A DNA stretch of 64,000 bases, from NCBI RefSeq assembly GCF_000346465.2, contig NC_034010.1, forward strand, positions 24,586,570 through 24,650,569. The letters run 5' to 3'. The position numbers and the translations under genes are program-made. Below, in pieces: positions 1-9,214 of this stretch. The DNA comes from Prunus persica (Eukaryota; Streptophyta; Magnoliopsida; Rosales; Rosaceae). The stretch's first letter is position 1. Each line of letters opens with the position of its first letter. The notes under the pieces are model-generated. The model saw only the letters and a list, made by a program, of their open reading frames with translations, ran no database searches and was not told the DNA's origin.

Positions 1-2053
1 AGAGCCCGAGTGTGCAGGCCCTGGTGTTGCTGAATTCTGGTACTGTTGGTTCATTGGCAAGGATGGTGGTGGCGTCACTCCAGCATGATGTTGCGGAGGG
101 TATTGCTGGTACGGTGCTGGTGGAGGAGGCATATACCCGTAGGGAGGAGGATAAAACTGCTGCCGATATTGGGCATGTGGTTGAGGCATGTTTTGAAAAG
201 CATAATGCTGACTACGTTGCTGCCTTTCTGCACTGGAATTGTTCTCGCCTGAACCCGTAGGCCCACTAGGAGCCCCTTCCTGGGATGGAACTATAGCCCC
301 CATTCTTTGAGGATCCATTGATGGATAAAATGATCTCTCCTGTGAGGGTGGAGGTGGCATGTTGTAATAGTGCACTGGTGCAGGTTGGTCTTGTAAATGG
401 TTCTGCTGTTGAGATATGACTGCTCGAGGCAACAACCCACTATGAGCCACTGCCTGCTGCCTAGCTTCAGCTGTGCCCTCAGAGTCCTGTTTTGGTGCTT
501 GGGGCCTACCCCACATTAACTTCAATCTCAAACCCTTTATTACCAGTTTATTAGAGAGTTCTTCTGCAGCCTTTTCTGCACCTTCTCTTGTTGTGTAGGT
601 TACAAAAGCACATGCTCGTTGGAGTACCATCCTAACAGATTCTATTTCACCATGAGCGTAAAATTGATCCCTCAAATCCTGCTCAGAAATTCTTTCATCA
701 AGCCCACCCACGTATAGAGTTCTTATGCTTTCATCCTCAGGAGGTTCCAGGGAGGGCATCTCTCCAGCCTTGTTAAGCAGCTTCATTGCCACTGGATCAT
801 TGACTCTGCAGATAATTAAGATGAGATGTGAGCGTTACAAACTTCAGAAATCCGTACTTACAGTACATGGGCATGTGAAAACATGCGACAGAAAGATTAG
901 GGATATAGGTTTGTGAAATGTTGGCCGAAAATGCTAGCTAGAGGCTGCGGTAGTACCACTCTTATCACCTCCCAAACCGAAAAAGAAGCTACAATCTTCA
1001 GAATAAATATCTTGAACTACGAAATATTGAAAGAGGAACATGAAAAAATATTTAAACAAAATAACCAACAGGAGAAGGGGGAAAAAGGGGACTTTATATA
1101 CTACTTGCAAGGAAATTACATCTACCAATATTGCAGACAAGAATTTCATTCCCAACTGAAAAGGTAGACTTTAATCTGAGGAAATAATAGAGTTGGAAAT
1201 ATTAAACATAAGAAACAATGCTAATCAACAAACAAATTCACAAGATTAAGTAGCCAACTGTAACTATAAGAAAAAAAACATGCAACTGGATATTCATGCT
1301 TCATTGTCATACGGAGAACAGGAAATATGAAGCATTGGACATACCCATAGTAACGATCTTTGATGTTTTGCTGTGACAACTCCCCAGTTATGGGCATTTC
1401 GTGCCTGTAAGGACACTCAGCACCTCTTGTGCACTCACCCCGAATGTAGAAACTGCAAACATGTGCTCTGTTCCTTTTGTAATAGGGTGTTGTTCTTTGA
1501 AGCTTCAGAATAGTGTCACTGGGTCGTGCCTTTCCGTATGAAGATTCATAGTCTATACCAGCTCTAGCCTGCACTCACCAATCAAAATTAAAATTAGACA
1601 CTAAAGGATTCCAAAAGATTTACATAAATTAGTACCCTAACTAAGCCTGGTTGTTCAAGGCAAAGACAGAAAAGTTACCTTTCGGTCATGCTCCTCAGCG
1701 AAAAACTCCCTATTTACATCACTCTTTGGAATGGCATCGTTGGAACTGATGGCCAGAGCAGTATCTCGAACCTGAACTGGCAAGCCGTATTCCAGATCCA
1801 AGAGGCAAACTTGACAAACATTTTTCAACTTACTGCACGTCTGACAAATCTCTGACTTCTTAAATCGAGCATCACGACCAGGTCTCCACCTGAAAACGGT
1901 GAATGGCCGAGTGCAAATCTTGCACTCCTTGTCGTAATCAGCTCGTGTCATCCGGACGTAGGGATTGTCGCCCAAGCATGACTCGCAGATGATGGGAAAG
2001 TCTGAACGTTCCCAACCATCCGCCTCCACATTCCTGAGCAACCTGTGCGCCAT
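1..2053 (-). CDS. MAC5: MAC5/RBM22-type zinc finger CCCH and RRM protein (3' end off window)
   Basis: Component of the MOS4-associated complex / Prp19 (NineTeen) spliceosome complex; the yeast and animal relatives are Ecm2/Cwc2 and RBM22, which bind U6 snRNA and pre-mRNA. Coding exons on the minus strand are 2053-1679, 1568-1345 and 805-1 (open at the window edge), and all frames join. The first 125 residues carry several CxxC pairs (residues about 20-80). A CCCH finger follows at C163-x7-C171-x5-C177-x3-H181, then an RRM with RNP2 LYVGGL (230-235) and RNP1 around 263-270. The tail is rich in Gln, Pro and Tyr. About 468 residues are present; from memory the Arabidopsis proteins are near 480, so only a few codons are missing. 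Translation starts at MAHRLLRN; an ATG 12 bases upstream lies before the acceptor at 2054-2055. A 5' UTR intron runs from about 2055 to 2342, with the leader exon above it. Nuclear. Confidence 0.95.
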
Positions 2054-2480
2054 ATAACCTAGCAAACAAATTTTCCCAAAATCACTTAGAATTTCGTCAA
2101 TTTATTGGTCTCAAATTCAGCTGGGTTAAAATAGAAAATAACTCTTCTTTTTCCTTCTCACACACAATATAAATACAAAGCCAAAAGCTAGAAAAAGATA
2201 CTAAATCCTTAACCAATAAGGTAATCATTTACATCCCTCTCACACACGTCTATTTGGATTTAAAAGACCGAAAAATAAAAAATCAATGAATAACAGACAT
2301 AGAAGGCAAATCAATATGAACCAAATAGAAACCCTAATTTACCTGGAGATGAGATGGTCTGACTACTGTCGCGATGAGATAGCTGGATAAGACCACCGGT
2401 CGCCGCTGGAGGTTGGCGCGCTTGGGTAGGGCCGAACGGTGCGAGCTCAAGCGTGAGGGTTATAAAATTTCAGAGGTGCG
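2054..2480 (-). promoter_or_regulatory. 5' UTR intron, leader exon and likely core promoter of the MAC5-type gene
   Basis: On the minus strand a splice donor (CCAG|GTAAATT) lies near 2342 and an acceptor (TTTGCTAG|GTT) just before the ATG, so the leader is split by an intron of about 285 bases. A TATAA-like run (complement of ttataaaa at about 2460-2467) sits above a GC-richer leader. The exact transcription start cannot be read from sequence. Confidence 0.5.
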
Positions 2481-2639
2481 AACAAGGAGATCATCGATGG
2501 TCCACTCACAAGCCAAGCCGAAACGTAAAGCTCTTCCGCTCTCGCCGTTTCGCGCTTTGGCTCCCTTGGAGATGACACGGGCTCGCTGGAACCCAAGACT
2601 TAACGGCCCAGTGCATTCTGTTTCCTTTTGAATCCTTCG

Positions 2640-3169
2640 GAAGCCCATTAGATTTCACATAATTTTGTTTTGATTTTTTGTTTAAGTGTTCAAACCGCTC
2701 TCTTTTTATTTTTATTTTTACTAGAAAGGGAAAAGGAAGAGAGAGAAATTTCTCTTATGAACCATTCAGCAATCTACATATTTGATAATAGATAGAGAAG
2801 TTTTTTTTTAAAAAAAATCTCAAATTTTGATATGCAATCGATATTGGCGAGGCGGAATAGAACCCAAGGTGCGTAGATAAATATTTTTAATCACTTGCTT
2901 TACAAGTCCCTTATAATTTTTTTTTAAATTTTAAATTTTAGTCATCACATGATATATATATATAAGTATTATTATTATATATATTTTAATTTTTGTGTCC
3001 CTTTTTTTTTTTTTTTAAAGATTTGTTGTTCCCTATGTCCCCATGTCGCATATCTGTGTATGTGTAACATAAATGGCATTGTGAGGCAAAGGCGAATAAA
3101 AAACTATTTGCTAAGATGTCAAGTTGTCATAATTCGCCTCTACTACACTTGATTCCTACTAGCAATATA
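2640..3169. other. AT-rich intergenic DNA with a SINE-like remnant
   Basis: No gene is visible. On the minus strand 2830-2925 reads as a SINE-like piece: a GGGACTTGTAAAGC head and a B-box-like GGTTCTATTCC, resembling the fragment near 44205-44260. The rest is homopolymer and (TA)n-rich sequence. Confidence 0.4.
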
Positions 3170-4000
3170 TGTTGTATCAACGGGCCCAATAAGAGTCCAC
3201 TATCTGTCCAAACCATGCACTGATATTATCCTCACCTTAACGACCTAAGAGAGAGTGGACTCCATGCAATTAAGAGTGTACCACCTATATTTAAATTATA
3301 AATTATTGTTGTATTCTCAGATGTGGTACCTACACATCATGACTTGTGGTGTGATTCCAACCAATGTAACTCCCGTTCACAACACCCTCAACTTTTTGAG
3401 CATGAGCCGCCCACAACTCCACCTCTTACGACAAGGATTTTCGTGAGTCTTGCTAGGAGCCTTTGCTCCACCTACACACATGATTTTCTTAAGCCCTTGC
3501 TCCACTAGCCCGCTCCACCTTTCTTCGTCTATCCAGAAAATTTTACTTGAGTCGCCTCCTTGAACATGTCAATGGCTTCACCTTGAACCAAATGCATTTT
3601 AGCCGAACTTGACTCTGATACCAATTGTTGTACCATAGGCCTAATAGAAGTCCACTACCTGTCCTAACAATGCATCGATATTATCCCCACTTTAACCACC
3701 TAGGAGTGAGAAGGCCCAATGGACCTCTATATTGGGTTTTATCATAAAATTTCTCGGTGCAATTAGGAGTGGACCACATATATTTATCTTATAGATTATT
3801 GTTGTATTCTTCAATGTGGAACTTACACATCATGGCTTGTATCGAGCCACCTACACCAACAATCTCCACCTTGATAAGATCTAAGCTAAGGTAACTCGCC
3901 TATCCAGAATCCCTGCACTTTTCAAAAGTGAGCCCCTGTAACTCCACATATTCTGACAAGTACTTTCTTGACCCTCACTAGGAGCCCAACACCTGCACTT
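3170..4000 (-). mobile_element. TRIM-like LTR element, tandem and degraded
   Basis: Two related LTR-like blocks start TGTTGTA at 3170 and 3626. The second ends CAACA at 3861, giving a 236-bp LTR with TGTTG...CAACA ends. Just outside the second block, at 3613-3623, lies the complement of TGGTATCAGAG, the initiator-Met tRNA primer-binding site, two bases from the LTR end as expected for an element read on the minus strand. The first LTR lacks about 45 bases and its far end is eroded (about 3363). The internal sequence (3365-3612) has no ORF, so the element is non-autonomous. Sequence right of the second LTR (3862-4000) resembles the internal part again, suggesting LTR-internal-LTR-internal structure. 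Related LTR fragments occur at 43377-43889. Confidence 0.6.
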
Positions 4001-4024
4001 TTCAAGAAGAACTACAATGCTCCT

Positions 4025-4027
<3 letters not shown>

Positions 4028-4065
<38 letters not shown>
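4028..4065. repeat. (GT)n(GA)n microsatellite
   Basis: A compound dinucleotide run sits at the left edge of the 1.35-kb duplicated block. The matching place in the second copy (7913-7945) is a pure GA run. Confidence 0.9.
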
Positions 4066-4681
4066 CTGCGATCAAAGGAACATAAATAAGAACAATTTGT
4101 TAGCCTCCAAACCAAAACCATAGCCAGTTAATAAAATTCCACCATATTTTATGGATCTTCTTAAGTAAATGTAGCCCACATACCAAATTAGCTAAAACCA
4201 ATTATTGTGAAACTCATGTGACATGTCACTTATAGTTGTAAAAATAATAATTAATTTTTTCCCAAGCTTATAACTTACATAACAATCTAGAAGTAATATT
4301 TTTATGGGAGCTAATTGTTATGTAAGTTATAAGTTATAAGTTATAACAATCTAAAAATAATAATTAATTTTTTCCCAAGCTTGGGTGAATTTTGCCTACC
4401 CCTAAACAGTTCTCCATGAAAGCAAAACATCCAACAAATGTAAAATATCATGCTATTAGAATTATTAACACAAAATGAAACTAACATATCATAGCTAGGT
4501 AATGCATCAAACTTTACTTGTTAATTCTCCTCTTTATTCTCCTTCTTCACCTCTGCACCTTTCTTCTTCTCCTTCTTCTTGAGCACACTAGAGCACTGCA
4601 TCAAGAGTAGAAGTAGAGTAGGAATTATTAAATCAAATTTAAATATCATACTCTGTCTTTCTCAACTGTAAGATGATTCTC

Positions 4682-4885
4682 CTAGTCCACAATGGTTTTG
4701 AAGCAACCATTGCATGAACTGCAAATCCTGCCCTTTCCCTTTCTCATTTGGGTTTTATGTATCTTGTAGTGATTCTGGACATCCTTCTTTGATTGAAAGA
4801 TCTTATCGCAATGGCTGCAGTCGAAACCATGCTGCTTTCTTTCTCTCTTACGTTGCAATTTTGATTTCCCCATCTTCTCTCTCAC
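4682..4885 (-). CDS. Small C2H2 zinc-finger protein, copy 1 (second finger cut by a stop)
   Basis: A 67-residue ORF. After a basic N-terminus (MGKSKLQRKRERK) comes one complete C2H2 finger, C-x2-C-x12-H-x3-H (CSHCDKIFQSKKDVQNHYKIH), then a linker and the start of a second finger (CSSCNGCFKTIVD). The frame ends at TAG exactly where the neighbouring plus-strand paralogues have Tyr (VDYANH versus VD*ENH). Beyond the stop the frame still reads ENHLTVEK, so a two-finger protein was probably truncated. The other copy at 8568-8771 has the same TAG. Two ATGs are available; the second (MGKSK, 4873) matches the start seen in the plus-strand units. Role unknown; nucleic-acid binding is only a family expectation. 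It may be expressed or a pseudogene. Confidence 0.5.
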   Translation of the reverse strand: MREKMGKSKLQRKRERKQHGFDCSHCDKIFQSKKDVQNHYKIHKTQMRKGKGRICSSCNGCFKTIVD

Positions 4886-5039
4886 GGTAAGAAAATTGGA
4901 TTTGTTTGAATTATACTGTACTGTGTGTTTGCTTTATACATGGAGCCAGGCTTGGTGTGAACAAAGGCCAAGGCTACCTGTCTTATCTTTTTGCCTACTT
5001 GCCTTGCAAAGTCTGCCTATTTGCCTACTTTACGACAAA

Positions 5040-5260
5040 ACACCGCCCGAGTGAAATAGTGAAAATGGCGAGCGAAAAAACACAACGCAAGCAAAATGGC
5101 GAAAATGGCGAGTGAAAAAATACAACGCTAGCAAATTGTGTCTATTTGCCATAAAAGCAAAATGGCGAGCGAAAAAACATAGTGTGACCCTTCATTGTTT
5201 ATGGCTACCCACTATGTAAACAAATGATTTAGCTCAAAGCACTTCACCCAAGAAAATGTT
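5040..5260. repeat. Block of repeated ATGGCGAGCGAAAAAAC phrases, copy 1
   Basis: The phrase aaaatggcgagYgaaaaaa(c)acaacgc recurs several times upstream of the minus-strand zinc-finger ORF, followed by a shared stretch ending tcaaagcacttcaccca. The same block occurs at 5885-6080 and 8910-9110. It may be part of a duplicated promoter or a degenerate minisatellite. Confidence 0.7.
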
Positions 5261-5364
5261 TGTTTATGAGGAAAAAAATTTCCTATAAAATTTATATTAT
5301 GGAAAACACATTTTCCGTGGAAGCAATAACATCAAGAAAATGTAAAATAATACATCAAACAATT

Positions 5365-5884
5365 AATCATGATATCAGAATTTTTCACACAACATAAAAC
5401 TAAGTTTATATCATCATATCACTCATGTAAACAAACAAAGCAAAAATCTAGCAACTAATATAGCAAGCAAAGCAATTAAGTAATAACACCTTATCACCCT
5501 TGTTACAAATAGAGCATAGCTAGCTAAAGTATACATATGGAAAATACATCAAATATTACATGTTAATTTTCCTTTTTTTTATCCTTCTTCACCTCTAGAC
5601 CTTCCTTCTTTTTTAGCACACCAGAGCACTACATCAAGAGTAAAAGTACATTGCATAAGGCTCCTACCAAGTTATGTGAGCTTCTGCAATAAAAATGGGA
5701 CCCATGCAATATGGCAGAATAAGAAAAATATGGGCATCCAAGCTTTTTTAGAAGCCTTTACCGGTCAGCACCTGGATAGGAATTTTTTTATAATGATAAT
5801 TCCAAACTACCGAACGACACTCTATACATTACCCAGCTGATGGAATGATACAAAACTTACAAGTGGAAAGTCAAAGCCCATACC
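5365..5884. other. Intergenic, no gene seen
   Basis: AT-rich. It includes a stretch near 5575-5640 (ccttcttcacctctagaccttc) that resembles the region downstream of the minus-strand zinc-finger ORFs (4535-4600), so a third, gutted copy of that gene may have stood here. No coding potential is visible. Confidence 0.4.
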
Positions 5885-6080
5885 AAAACACAACGCGAGC
5901 AAAAAAACACATAGCGAGCCAAATCGCGAAAATGGCGAGCGAAAAAACACAAAGCGAGCAAGGTTTGTCTATTTGCCAAAAAAGTAAAATGGCGAGTAAA
6001 AAAACATAGCGTGACCCTTCATTGTTTTTTGCTACCTAATATATAAACAAATGATTTAGCTCAAAGCACTTCACCCAACC
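5885..6080. repeat. Block of repeated GCGAGCGAAAAAAC phrases, copy 2
   Basis: A partial copy of the 5040-5260 block with the same gcgagc-rich phrases and the same tail (catagcgtgacccttcattg ... ttcaccca). It sits directly before the tandem plus-strand zinc-finger units. Confidence 0.7.
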
Positions 6081-6437
6081 CATTTTCTCAGGCACCAAAC
6101 AAAAACTTTCTGAGCGAGCAAACAAACCACAATGCCAAAAAGGAACTGCAACAAGGTGATAGTGGATTCATTTCAAAAGATAAGTTTAACTATGAAAGTA
6201 AATTTAATTAACACATGTAGTTTTTGGTTTTAGTTGTTGCAACAAGGTGATAGGAGATTTTTTGCTACAGCGATTGTACTAAAATCTTTCATTCAAAGAA
6301 AGATGTACAAAATCATTACAAAACACACAAAGTCCAAATGAAGAAGGGGAAGAGCAAGATCTGCACCTCAGTCCCCAAACAACAACTTACTGTGAGAGCA
6401 ATATGGGAAAAAGCAAGAGAGAGAGAGAGAGAGGAAA

Positions 6438-6635
6438 ATGGGTAGGGGAAACAAGATGTTTCCATGCAACAACTGCATCCGTTCATTTCATACAATCGGT
6501 GAATTTGAGGATCACTCCAACAAGGTCCATAAGAACTACACCATTGTATGCTTCACCTGCAAGGCACATTTCTTCACCGCTATAGATTATGCGAATCACC
6601 TGCCAACCAAGAACATCAATGTGATACTAGATTAA
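6438..6635 (+). CDS. Small C2H2 zinc-finger ORF, tandem unit 1
   Basis: 65 residues starting MGRGNKMF. The first finger is C-x2-C-x12-H-x4-H (CNNCIRSFHTIGEFEDHSNKVH). The second is C-x2-C-x12-H with Asn in place of the last His (CFTCKAHFFTAIDYANHLPTKN). An upstream ATG (6403, MGKSKRER) matches the start of the minus-strand paralogues but is out of frame with the fingers; the GA run lies between them. Either the real start is 6438 or the gene is frameshifted. AAG-GTGATA-like sequence near the 3' end could be a splice donor. Function unknown. Confidence 0.4.
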   Translation: MGRGNKMFPCNNCIRSFHTIGEFEDHSNKVHKNYTIVCFTCKAHFFTAIDYANHLPTKNINVILD

Positions 6636-7036
6636 TTTCAAAGTTTGAAAATTATGAGTTTAACTTTGAAATTTTAATTAACACTTCTTCAACTCAGTGG
6701 ATTATGAGAATCACGTGCCAAAGAAGAATTGCAACAAGTTGATAGTCGATTCATTTCAAAAGATAAGTTTAACTATGAAATTAATAATTTTAATTAACAC
6801 CTGTAGTGTTTGGTTTTTGTTGTTGCAACAAGGTGATAGGAGATTTTTTCTTGCAGCGATTGTACTCAAACCTTTCATTCAAGGAAAGATGTGCAAAATC
6901 ATTACAAAACACACAAAGTCCAAACGAAGAAGGGGAAGAGCAAGATCTGCACCTCAGTCCTCAAACAACAACTTACTGTGAGAGCAAACATGGGAAAAAG
7001 CAAGAGAGAGAGAGAAATATAGAGAAAGAGACGAAA

Positions 7037-7234
7037 ATGAGTAGGGGAAATAAGATGTTTCCATGCAACAACTGCATCCGTTCATTTCATACAATCGGTG
7101 GATTTGAGGATCACTCCAACAAGGTTCATAAGAACTACACCATTGTATGTTTCACCTGCAAGGCACATTTCTTCACCGACGTGGATTATGCGAATCACTT
7201 GCTAACCAAGAACATCAAGGTGATACTAGATTAA
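7037..7234 (+). CDS. Small C2H2 zinc-finger ORF, tandem unit 2
   Basis: 65 residues (MSRGNKMFPCNNC...), nearly identical to unit 1 in both fingers and with the same Asn at the last ligand position of finger 2. Here the MGKSKRERE start (about 7000) runs into TAG within the GA-rich stretch, while another frame is open from 6806 through the fingers. That longer ORF reads a decayed finger out of frame, so I start at 7037. Possibly a pseudogene. Confidence 0.4.
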   Translation: MSRGNKMFPCNNCIRSFHTIGGFEDHSNKVHKNYTIVCFTCKAHFFTDVDYANHLLTKNIKVILD

Positions 7235-7621
7235 TTTCAAAATTTGAAAATTATGAGTTTAACTTTGAAATTTTAATTAATACTTCTTCAACTCAGTGGA
7301 TAATGAGAATCACATGCCAAAGAAGAACTGCAATAAGGTCATAGTCGATTCATTTCAAAAGATAAGTTTAATTATGAAATTAATAACTTTAATTAACACC
7401 TGTAGTGTTTGGTTTTTGTTGTGATAGGAGATTTTTTGTTGCAGCGATTGTACTCAAACCTTTCATTCAAAGAAGGATGTGCAAAATCATTACAAAACAC
7501 ACAAAGTCCAAATGAAGAAGGGGAAGAGCAAGATCTGCACCTCAGTCCCCAAACAACTTACTATGAGAGCAAACATGGGAAAAAGCAAGAGAGAGAGAGG
7601 AAAATAGGTAGGGGAAACGAG

Positions 7622-7801
7622 ATGTTTCCATGCAACAATTGCATCCGTTCATTTCATACAATTGATGGATTTGAGGATCACTTTAACAAGGTCCATAAGA
7701 ACAACACCATTATATGCTTCACCTGCAAGGCACATTTCTTCACTGCTGTGGATTATGCGAATCACCTGCCAACCAAGAACAGTAAGGTGATACTAGATTA
7801 A
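7622..7801 (+). pseudogene. Small C2H2 zinc-finger ORF, tandem unit 3
   Basis: The same two-finger segment (MFPCNNCIRSFHTIDGFEDH...), but the ATG used in units 1 and 2 is changed (ggaaaataggtagg). Only an internal Met directly before the first Cys is left, and the MGKSKRERGK frame ends at TAG. The second finger again has Asn for the last His. This is the most decayed unit at its start. The snippet that follows the fingers in the other units fuses directly to the left edge of the second 1.35-kb duplication copy at 7889. Confidence 0.45.
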
Positions 7802-7912
7802 TTTCAAATTTTGAAAATTATGAGTTTAACTTTGAAATTTTAATTAACACTTCTTCAACTCAGTGGATTATAAGAATCACGTGCCAAAGAAGAACTGCAA
7901 TGCTCTTTGTGT

Positions 7913-7949
<37 letters not shown>

Positions 7950-8567
7950 CGATCAAATGAACATAAATAAGCACAATTTGTTAGCCTCCAAACCCAAACC
8001 ATAGCCAGTTAATAAAATTCCACCATATCATGGATCTTCTTAAGTAAATGTAGCCCACATACCAAATTAGCTAAAACCAATTATATTGTGAAACTCATGT
8101 GACATGTCACATATAGTTGTAAAAATAATAATAATTTTTTTCCCAAACTTAAAACTTACATAACAATCTAGAAGTAATATTTTTATGGGAGCTAATTGTT
8201 ATGTAAGTTATAAGTTATAACAATCTAGAAATAATAATTAATTTTTTCCCAAGCTTATTAATTTTTTCCCAAGCTTGGGTGAATTTTGACCACCCCAAAC
8301 AGTTCTCTATGAAAGTAAAACATCCAGCAAATGTAAAATATCATGCTATTAGAATTATTAACACAAAATGAAACTAACATATCATAGTTAGGTAATGCAT
8401 CAAACTTTACTTGTTAATTCTCCTCTTTATTCTCCTTCTTCACCTCTGCACCTTTCTTCTTCTCCTTCTTCTTGAGCACACTAGACCACTACATAGAAGT
8501 AGAATAGGAATTATTAAATCAAATTTAAATATCATACTCTGTCTTTCTCAACTGTAAGATGATTCTC

Positions 8568-8771
8568 CTAGTCCACAATGGTTTTGAAGCAACCATTGCA
8601 TGAACTGCAAATCCTGCCCTTTCCATTTCTCATTTGGATTTTATGTATCTTGTAATGATTCTGGACATCCTTCTTTGATTGAAAGATCTGATCACAATGA
8701 CTGCAGCCGAAACTCTGCTGCTTTCTCTCTCTCTTACGTTGCAATTTTGATTTCCCCATCTTCTCTCTCAC
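8568..8771 (-). CDS. Small C2H2 zinc-finger protein, copy 2 (second finger cut by a stop)
   Basis: 67 residues, a close paralogue of 4682-4885 (changes such as HGFDC to QSFGC and DKIF to DQIF). The complete finger is CSHCDQIFQSKKDVQNHYKIH, followed by CSSCNGCFKTIVD and the same TAG. Because both copies keep the stop and an open frame upstream of it, the truncation predates the segmental duplication. Function unknown. Confidence 0.5.
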   Translation of the reverse strand: MREKMGKSKLQRKRERKQQSFGCSHCDQIFQSKKDVQNHYKIHKIQMRNGKGRICSSCNGCFKTIVD

Positions 8772-8909
8772 GGTAAGAAAATTGCATTTGTTTGAATTAT
8801 ACTGTACTGTGTGCTTGCTTTATACATGGAGCCAGGCTTGGTGTGAACAAGGGCCAAGGCTACCTATCTTATCTTTTTGCCTATTTGCCTACCAAACGAC
8901 AAAACACCG

Positions 8910-9110
8910 CCCGAGTGAAATAGCGAAAATGGCGAGCGAAAAAACACAACGGGAGCCAAATGGCTAAAATGGCGAGCGAAAAAATACAGCGCGAGCAAGG
9001 TGTGTCATTTGCCATAAAAGCAAAATGACGAGCGAAAAAACATAGCGTGACCCTTCATTCTTTATGGCTACCCACTATGTAAACAAATGATGTAGCTCAA
9101 AGCACTTCAC
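8910..9110. repeat. Block of repeated GCGAGCGAAAAAAC phrases, copy 3
   Basis: The third occurrence of the block, inside duplication copy 2 and upstream of the minus-strand zinc-finger ORF there. Confidence 0.7.
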
Positions 9111-9214
9111 CCAAGAAAATGTTTGTTTATGAGGAAAAAATTTACATTATGGAAAACATATTTTCCGTGGAAGCAATAACATCAAGAAAATGTAAAATAA
9201 TACATCAAACAATT

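Larger units (their letters stand above)
4006..5364. repeat. 1.35-kb direct duplication, copy 1
   Basis: Colinear with 7889-9214 throughout: same start (AGAAGAACTACAATGCTC), same C2H2 ORF on the minus strand, same promoter-side block and same last shared bases (tacatcaaacaatt). After that point the two copies diverge abruptly. Differences are mostly single substitutions and small indels, so the duplication is not ancient. Confidence 0.85.
6120..7888 (+). repeat. Three head-to-tail zinc-finger units
   Basis: Three units (about 6120-6705, 6706-7330, 7331-7888) share the same order. First comes a decayed finger related to the minus-strand genes; in unit 3 it reads CSDCTQTFHSKKDVQNHYKTH in a frame with no start codon. 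Next come a GA-rich MGKSKRER start, a two-finger ORF, and an AT-rich intron-like stretch. A repeated exon-like snippet (DYENHVPKKN, about 6697-6740 and 7298-7335) follows units 1 and 2. Boundaries are approximate. Confidence 0.75.
7889..9214. repeat. 1.35-kb direct duplication, copy 2
   Basis: Colinear partner of 4006-5364, including the GA run, the downstream AT-rich block, the minus-strand C2H2 ORF and the gcgagc-phrase block. It ends at the shared tacatcaaacaatt; unrelated retroelement-like DNA follows from 9215. Confidence 0.85.
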
